Of a stretch of DNA of 64,000 nucleotides, positions 12,501 to 21,500 are shown piece by piece. How positions within the stretch are numbered: position 1 is the first letter of the stretch; each line of letters begins with the position of its first letter. This stretch comes from Sclerodactyla briareus (lineage: Eukaryota; Echinodermata; Holothuroidea; Dendrochirotida; Sclerodactylidae). The DNA lies in the NCBI GenBank assembly GCA_026419785.1, contig JAODTK010005589.1, forward strand, positions 310,001-374,000, in the 5' to 3' direction. Under the pieces are notes generated by a model, which ran no database searches, was not told the origin of the DNA, and saw only the letters and a program-made list of their open reading frames with translations. Made by a program: the position numbers and the translations under genes.

Positions 12501-15500
12501 ATACACTTACCCTGCATGGTTGCAGCCATGCTGAGTGCAGCGTAAGGATCCTGGGCCGGAGCTGCACCAGTGTAGATGTAGGGTTGGGGCCAGGGCGTCG
12601 GTGCCATACCTGCAAAGAAAGCAAATCCAGAAGTAGGTCACCTATGTTCACTTGTAGAAGCCATTCAAGTTTTACCCTAACTTTCAGCCCAGCTGTCAAC
12701 AGACAGCAGAGCATTCACAACCTTTTCAATCTGATTTGCTATTCTTCATAGCGGAAGAATAGCAGCTCCTGCCCAGCGATGCTGGGCATGCAAACATTCC
12801 AGGTTCCAGGTGTCACCACCTTTTCCACAAGGTGGATGTCTTCGCAGTTGCAATGTCTTAATCTTCACTTCATGGTTCTACTGTAATGCGGTGAATTCAA
12901 TCATGGGTTTCTGGGGTTTCTTCCGGGAGATCTGTCTCATCGGTCAGCTGTGAGCGGTCAGTCACATTTGCAATGGGAGTGGTTGAAGAGTGGTCGAATC
13001 TGGAGTTCACAGATCAACCTTTCATAGGGGACGTGAAATGGTGGTCCCGAGAGCAAGATGGGAATGGTTACACCCCTGCCTCGATATTACCTGAGCACTA
13101 GTCGAGAAGGGAAAGGTCAATAATCTCCGGTGCTCATTCAAGAGCCGTATGACCAGAGTTCTTCGATGAGCCTCACTTGGCTTCCTGAACCCACAGAAAT
13201 TGAAACAAATAATCTAGTAATAACCCAGGTATCTGCATAGAACACACCGCAATAAGGGGATTATCCAGGACTGGGCACAGGCAGTCCAAAAATAGGTGGT
13301 GTCCATGTAATGTGTACAGTCAAATGTGACAACATATAGCAATCTAGAATTTAGGGAGTCCAAATGGCTCCTGGACTCCTCTCTGGCTAAAGCCCTGCAC
13401 CCCACTCAACATTGCGCTTGGGGGGGGGGCTGTCTAATCCGATCAATGCTACAAGAACTCCCCTTGGATTGGGCCATGCTTCCTTCACACATACCTTATC
13501 TCAATGAAGACAACTGATCTATCATCAAGCCCATGCAGGAAGATACTCCTCCTCCCTTTGCCCCTATGATTCAAGCCAGTATTCAATGCAATACCTCTAG
13601 ACACCTATCTTTAGGCAAACTGAAAGCCCTAAGATAGAGGTTACAAAACAGGCCATGATATGATATATTATGATTACAATCTAGATAGCAGAGCATCATT
13701 GTCAGAGATAATCCCAAGATTCCCAGTACAAACATGGACAGGCACAATGGGGGGACTGTGTCCCAAAACCTCTCCGAGGCTCTTTGAAACAATACTTTGC
13801 AACTTTCAAGAGTAGAATCGTGCAAGAATGAGGTGAATTGGTTCAGTACAGTGTCAGCACAGAACATATCAGCAGTGAGGGGGTTAATTCTGATTAAAAA
13901 AAAAAGTTTACTTTTTAGAGAGGCAATATAACCATACCATTGTTAAGGTTATCTATTAGCAATGTACCCCATTTGGTAACTATTTTAGCAGTTTCCTAGC
14001 CTATCATATTCCCAAATTTGGCATGTTTTTTCAGTCCAGATGTGTCCTGTTGTGGTCCTATAAGCACATTCAGAAGTGCTTATATCCATATCTAAGAGAG
14101 AGAGAGAGTCTAATTCATCAACGACCAGGGTATTAGATAATGTTTTCGATGGATTTCTTTCTTGGATCCGTGCAAGATTTGTTAGTTAGGGTTCAGTGAA
14201 AGTCGAGATATATAAGAAAAGGCAGGTAGATACTGTTAGCGCTATAGATTTGGGTTTTTCTTCCCCGAGAAGACTCTCGCCTAAGATTCCAATAGCTCTC
14301 CTCCGGTGAAATCCTGGTGGAGAACCACTGCAATAGTATGAAACCGCCTGTCGACTGTTTTTTTCCACAGGGAAATGAGGCGGCAAGACTAATATTTGTA
14401 CATACCCATTTGTTGCTGTTGCTGTGCAGCTGCTAGAGCATACTGCTGTTGCAGCTGTTATGTCCCTGGTCGACTTTTTTCCACAGGGAAATAAGGCGAC
14501 AAGCCTGTAGTATTCCACAGGAAGATGAGGTGGCAGGCCTGTAGTACCTTGTACATACCAATTCGTTGCTCTTGCTGTGTGGCTGCCAGAGCATACTGCT
14601 GTTGCGTTGCTGGTCAACTTTTTTTCCACAGGGAAATTAGGCAGCAAGTGTGTAATGGTTGTACGTGCCCATTTGTTGCTGTTGCTGCGTAGCTACCAGA
14701 GCATACTGCTGTTGCAGGGTTATGTCCCTGGTCGACTTTTTTCCACAGGGAAATTAGGCAGCAAGTGTGTAATGGTTGTACGTGCCCATTTGTTGCTGTT
14801 GCTGCGTAGCTACCAGAGCATACTGCTGTTGTGTGGCTGGTCAACTTTTTTCCACAGGGAAATTAGGCAGCAAGTGTGTAATGGTTGTACGTGCCCATTT
14901 GTTGCTGTTGCTGCGTGCCTGCCAGAGTATACTGATGTTGCGTTGCTGGTCAACTTTTTTCCACAGGGAAATAAGGCGACAAGCCTGTAGTATTTGTACA
15001 TACCTATTTGTTGCTGTTGCTGCGTAGCTACCAGAGCATACTGCTGTTGCAGCTGTTATGTCCCTGGTCGACTTTTCTCCACAGGGAGATTAGGCAACAA
15101 GCCTGTAGTATTTGTACTACCCATTTGTAGCTGTTGCTGTTTGGCTGCCAGAGCATACTGCTGTTGTGTGGCTGGTCAACTTTTTTTTCCAGAGGGAAAT
15201 GAGGCAGCAAGCCTCTAATATTTGTACTACGTACCCATTTGTTGCTGTTGCTGTGCAGCTGCCAGTGCGTACTGCTGTTGCTGCTGTTGTGTCATCTGCT
15301 GCATTGCCATGGCCTGCTGTTGGGGCGTTGGTTGCCTCTGCTGAAACATCTGGGGATAAACATCGACAGAGACATTGATGAAGCCAGCATCAATATGAAC
15401 CTAATCCACGTCTACACGATGATACACTGTGCCATAACCCAGCATACAAATGCATTGTTAAATGGATGCATCTTCACCTCTAGTAGCCCGCCTTCACAAG

Positions 15501-18500
15501 CAAGCAGGGAAACAAGTATTCATGGCATTGTCGCCAAAATTTGGAAGCATGTTCGGTAATTGCAGAAAATTGGTATATAGCCAATTCCAGGTAGATACAA
15601 GAATTTTCTGCCTGCCAAATGTCAGATTCTGTTTCATTCACTGTTCTTAACCCCAGCACCCCACCATGGAACTATTGCCATACCTACAAACATGGTACCC
15701 ATTTCCTTGAGTGCTCTCACAGCTGCCATATGGCCTTGCAGTGCCCCATACCCATCTGATTCGTTACCTGGAAGGCACCTCGCACCCACCATGGAACTAT
15801 CGCCATACCTACCAACACGGTACCCATTTCTTTGAGTGCTCTCACAGCTGCCATATGGTCTTGCAGTCTCCCAAACCCATCTGATTCTTTACCTGGAAGG
15901 CACCTCACACCTACCCAGCTATCTCCAAATTCTCCATACCACATAACATGGTACCAGTTTCGTGCCTCCACAACTGCTCCATGTCCATGCAGTTCCCCAG
16001 GGCTCGAAAATGTACCTGACCTCAATTAGCCCATCGGGCTCTGAGAAAATGCTATCAGTAGCCCGAACAAGATTCTGACTAGCCGATGCATATACTGCAA
16101 CACAATTTCAATGAGTTAACCACTAGCCCGAAGGGCATCTACAACCAATATCCTACTAGCCCGATATGCAGTCTCAAGTAGCCCCGGGCAAACCGGCTAT
16201 GTTTTTTCGAGCCCCGAGTTCCCCATACATATCTCCCCCAGAAAAATAAAATGCCTCGCACCCATCATGGAGCTATCTCCATACCTCTTAACAAGGTACC
16301 AAACAAAATATGTCTAATGAATACATTACGTATAGCGACTTGCACTGTGATCAGCATAGTTAGAAGAATGTTTGATTCCTAAACACTGGTTTAGGAGTGT
16401 TGGTGTCGGACCCTTCTGGTACCGGTGTTTGGGCTGCGCTCCTATTTCCGATACCAGTGTCGGTGTTGGTGGTGCGGTGAGCTACTGGTGTCAGTGTTGG
16501 TGTCAGATTTGCTGGTGTCGGACACACTGGTACCAGTTTCCCTGCGTGCTTCCACAACTGCCCTATCCACTTCAAGATCCCCATACTCATCCCTACCTGG
16601 AAGTGCAAGCAAACACTCCGGGTTCAGGTTTTAGCAGTCACCGGACGTTTTCTCCCAGGAGGCTGTACTGGGGTTGAGGGAATTTTTGCAATGAGTCTCG
16701 TAGGTCAACTGTGAGCAGTCATGTTGAACTCGAACCTCCGGCTCCTCCAGGTTCAGAGGAAGTGGTCGGGTTCTGGAGTTCACTTGATTGTCCCCTTTTG
16801 GGTGGGACGGTCCTTGGAGCAGGATGGGATTGGTTACACCCCTGCCTCGTTATCATCAGAGCAATAGTCAAGAAGAGAAGCAATTCAACACGGTGCTCAT
16901 CCAAACGATCAATACCGCCCGGGTTCTTTGATGAGCTGAGGAGCATCACATCACACACTCACCTGCTGTTGCTGGTTGTAGTCGACAAAGCCGGACTCTC
17001 CATGTTGGGGACCATCTGGTTACCGCTCGGGTACTCAAACTGCAGCGGTTCCATGTTGTTCTCCTGTCACCACCGCCGCCCCCGCCAGTGGCGTCCAGCT
17101 CGAGCTGACTGGGTACCTCGGAGTTCAAGTACTGCTCCGGCTGGCCCTCCCTGTGCCCCTTGACTGGCCCGTTCTGGTAGGGCCCCTCCACCATGTGGTG
17201 CTGGGGGCCAGTGGCCTCCTGGACCGGCCCGACCTGGCCCTCACCTGGCTCAGACGTAGGCGGTTGGCCATTGCTTAAACTGTATAGAGGGAGAAAGATA
17301 AAGCTGGTTGGTTGGCCGATGTCAATTAATTACCACACACATGCTTCAGTGTGTAGATAAATAGTGGTTACCCTCTTTGTCGACCGTTTCTTTGATTAAA
17401 TGGCATTGCACTGTAAGCAGTGCACACGAGCAGGACTATCGATTGCCCTTTCATAGTTAGGTATGGTAACTGGGGACTTGGGAGGAATTTAACAGCATTG
17501 CCCATCAGAGTAAGGTATATTCTCACAGTTGTGGTATGTCACTGAGCAGACCACTCCCAGGAGAAAGAATGTCTGATTCATTTCAATGACAGGAGCCCCT
17601 CACCTGTAGACGTTTTGATCCTCGTTCTGACCCTGAGTTGACCCACGTCACCCCCGTTCTGCAGCTCCTTATTTCGATCACCTCCTCGTACGGCGAGGGT
17701 GTCTTGCTGCTCTTGATCTGGTTCGACTTTGGATCCGATGCCTCATGGTTCTGTGGAACCTGTGGCATGCCCTGAAACAAGGTCATAGGAGAAAGGCTAT
17801 TTTGATAAGAAGCTTACTAATTGCATAGAGAGAGAGAGTGGATGATGGGCAGGAAAAATCAGCCGCAACATCCAAAACTTTTTGCATCCTGCCAACTTCC
17901 ATCGCTCCTCACAATTCCCCTCATTCCATGGGATCTCACTTATACAGAGAACAATCAGCTGGTGTGCTATGCACCCTTGCTCCTGTCCTTCAGTTGAAAC
18001 AAGGGGAGCCAACGAACTGAACATCGTGTCTAGTCTATCTAGTTGAGTGTTCATTCTTAGGGATGTCCCATCCAGCAAGACAGACAGCAGATGGGATTGA
18101 TGCACACTGTCTCGGGGAAAAAAATTCTGTGGTTGGCTAAACTGACCCTAATCGCAGATCTGAACCCGCCCTTCCCTAGCAAAGGATGTTAATGCTATGA
18201 TATAGTTACATAGCCAATCAGAAAGTAGTGCGCACCACTGGGCACATGCCATGCATGGCGTGCAAGTTTGTAGATCTGTTGATTAGACCAGACCTTTTCG
18301 AATGGACAAGCAATAATGCAATCAAGCAAACAGATGGCACATGTGCCAACTTGGAGGGTTTGAGCCTCTGAACCTTTGATTGTGGGGGAACTTTTTTTTT
18401 CTTATTCAAAGCAGAGGAACTATGTTTGTTATCTTCATGATGGCATCAATTAGAAACTGATCAACTTAGCATGTTGATATAACAGGATAATGCACAAGTT

Positions 18501-21500
18501 AATGCAAGCAGCCATGGCCTTAACTCCTGGGTGTGCGTTAATTATTGTACACAAGATATTGAAGGATAAGTTACCTTATTTAAATGTGGAAAACTCTTTC
18601 ATTCTTCCTGTTACACGGGCGTAAAATTGCAGTATTCATGGGGGGAGTCTACGCAGGGAGTGTTGCCTGTGTTACGTCCTTGAAAGTGAAAGAAATAATG
18701 AACATGGCAACATGCTAGAACTTCGAAATTGAGGTGTGGGCTTTTGATATGTCCTGTGATAGTTTGGAGGAAATCTGTCACTTGACCATTATATTGGACG
18801 TAGAGAATCATTCTGACACCCAGGGCGATTCAACAACAGTAATATTTCCCAGCAAAAACATTCTTACCTATCGGTCTTCATTTGATGTAGCTTGTTCTCC
18901 ATGACCGCTGCGCCTGGTTTCCCCCTGGCGAGGATCCAAGGACATACTCCGCCATGCTGAGCCCCAGCCCGCTGGTGTCGGACCGGGGCGAGAGGACCGA
19001 GGTCTCCTGGCCGTGGTAACTGCCCGGCGACAGCTGTCGACGCTGGACCATGATCGGCTGTGAAACAGAGTGCTCTGTACCTGTGGAGAATGGGAAGGTG
19101 AACACATCTAGGTGAAATGAGTGAACGCTATGTCCAGCAGTGACGCGCTATGGTGGGTGGACAGCAGGTGGGACCACCCAGTACTCGGGTAAAACGCCCG
19201 GTACTCAAGCAGAACTGGAGCCATGCCATTCAGCACTTTTTTTTTAGAGCTGGATGTACTATACATGCATATTTATACATATATAGGGGCTCAACTCATC
19301 ATCATGTCACCCAGTGTCACCTACGTTTGGACCTGGGCCATAGCCATGACCGGCTGCACATTCCTTTTTTTTTCCACATCACTTTTTTTCCATAATACTG
19401 CCTGTGCAATTATCATACTGATAGTATTCAAACATAAAGGAAGTGCTTTAGAACTTGGAAGCTCCCATGGAATAATGGATCAAGTCATGAAGATAGTTGA
19501 AAGCATTTCTCTATCTTTTTGATGGTCACAGCACAGATTCTCAAACTAATAATAGTTGGAAGTCTCAGGCCAAATTCTGTCACGATGCTTTGGGGATTGG
19601 CGGTTAAGGCTATGTTACCATGAGCTTTTGTGTACTGAAGGATAACACTAGGCCTAACATTGGTCTCTTCAGCCCAGCTATCGACTGTTGAGGGCATGGC
19701 TACTTTATAATTAGAGTTTATACAGCTACTATACTATGTTTACCTGCTGCAATTCCCCGAAATGTACAAGGGATTTTTAGGCTATTTTACAGACTTTAAT
19801 CACCAACTCACGATTGCTTAAATGATGTGCAGGTCTGTGAGCAAAGGCCTTGGCAGTATCACGGCCTTGGGACTCAGCTTAAATATCAGGGTGTTGCCAC
19901 TTGCCAGCTAGTTCACTCTAGTTTTGTGTTCGTTACTGAAGCGTAGCCAGCGTATGATAGCTATACCATAAACTGAGGCCTCAAGACAAGGATTGGGGGC
20001 ATAACTTAATCTACGAGAGATCATATAAATAGATTGCTATTCTGTAAAAGAACTTCTATCCCCTCTCTGACTCTGTCAGTTGTCATCAACATAAGCAACA
20101 TCACATACAGGCAAGTACAGGTGGTACCTAATGTACTACGGTTACCATTTCTCAATATCATTCAATGTGAACACTCACACAATGGTTGACAGAGACCTTT
20201 TTTCGAATTAGAGTATTGATGGTGCGTATATTGTGGGGTCTATTCCTGCAGCCTTACTGCTGTGCTAGCTTGAAAGCCTCTTTAATAAAATCGTTAGTGG
20301 ATGATGGTAGCAAGTAGATTGTTGGTGCACTATGTTACATCGTTGGGATGGGATACTCCCATCCTAATTGTGGGTGGGCTTACTGGGTTGAAATAATATA
20401 GGCCTAGGCTAATAAATGACAAGCAACATCAGTTCCTGGCTGCAAATAATGCATTAACGAATGCCGACTCTGATGATTGGACCCCTTGAAAATAGAGCTG
20501 GACCCCTTAGATTCAGAGATGTGGATTTTAAGGGGTCCGAAAGCCTATGCTCGGACCCACTAAATTTTGGGCTTGGCGCTACCCCCTGTCTAGAGGAGTG
20601 GATAGTCAGTGTGGTGCAAGCAATGTTACATTGAAGGTGCAGGAGTAGGGTACACCTAAACAACCCCTATAGTGACCCCTTCTACATCAACGTTGGTGTC
20701 ATCAGGTTCTGTAGCACCGAAAGTACCCAAAACATAAAAATCTCATGAGTTACCACTTTTCCCCAAAAAAGTGATCCCCATTCATACATAAATGAAAAGC
20801 ATTTATGTAGTCATCATGGGTAACCCACCCAACAACTAACCCACCCTCTCACTAGAGCAGGTATGTCGGAGTTCGATTACAAGAGAGACGTCACATTCAC
20901 ACACCTGTCTAACCCACTATTTGGGGATTAATTCAGACGTTTCACAGAATGCCGACATGATAGTATTCGCCTGATTGATCACTTTGATTGGCTTCCAGAA
21001 TTTTGTGGCACCCCAGCAGAAACAGAAACCTTACAAGAGGGATCAAAAGGAGGAATCTGAATTAGACATAGGCCTACCTGACATGCCCCAGTTGCCCTGC
21101 TGGGACCAATCGTTCTGTAGAAAGAGATTATCTTTGCTGTCTTCGGGCGTCCAGTATGCCTTCTTCGGTGATCCATATACATCATTACGACCCTTAGCTT
21201 CCTCCAGCTGCAGTGCCTGGAAGTCGCTGGTCATTCTCGATATGTCTGCGGTCCGAACCTGGGGAATCAAGGAGGATAATAACTGTGGATTAGTTCGGTT
21301 CAGATAGGCGGTTTCCGCATTTGTTGACTCTGTTAGGGATTCTCCTGATGCTGGCCACCTCAGAGAGATGCCAGCTTTATCGGAAGCATTAAATGCTGAA
21401 GAGTGATATCAGTGCAATAATACAAATGTAGAGATGTGTTAGCACAGGGTTTCACAACCTTTCACAAACTGGGGTACCAATTTCCAAACAAAAAAATTGT

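Larger units (their letters stand above)
14345..15234 (-). repeat. Tandem array of partial copies of the Pumilio poly-Q exon
   Basis: Seven partial copies of the 3' half of exon 6, its donor and about 60 bp of intron lie head to tail. The marker AGAGCATACTG (plus strand) recurs near 14435, 14588, 14698, 14815, 14924 (as AGAGTATACTG), 15033 and 15150, and the master exon has a variant near 15264. Spacing is about 109 to 117 bp after a first step of 153. Copies 2, 4, 5 and 7 share a TTGACCAG boundary. Copies 1, 3 and 6 instead carry GGACATAAC before the Gln codons. The spacer holds a stop (CCTAATTTCC on the coding strand), so read-through would not be productive. Confidence 0.9.

Noticed and set aside
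14577-14990. Plus-strand frames rich in CCCC and LLLL across the array
   Set aside because: Antisense reading of CAG/CAA-rich cassettes; the repeats make long chance frames.
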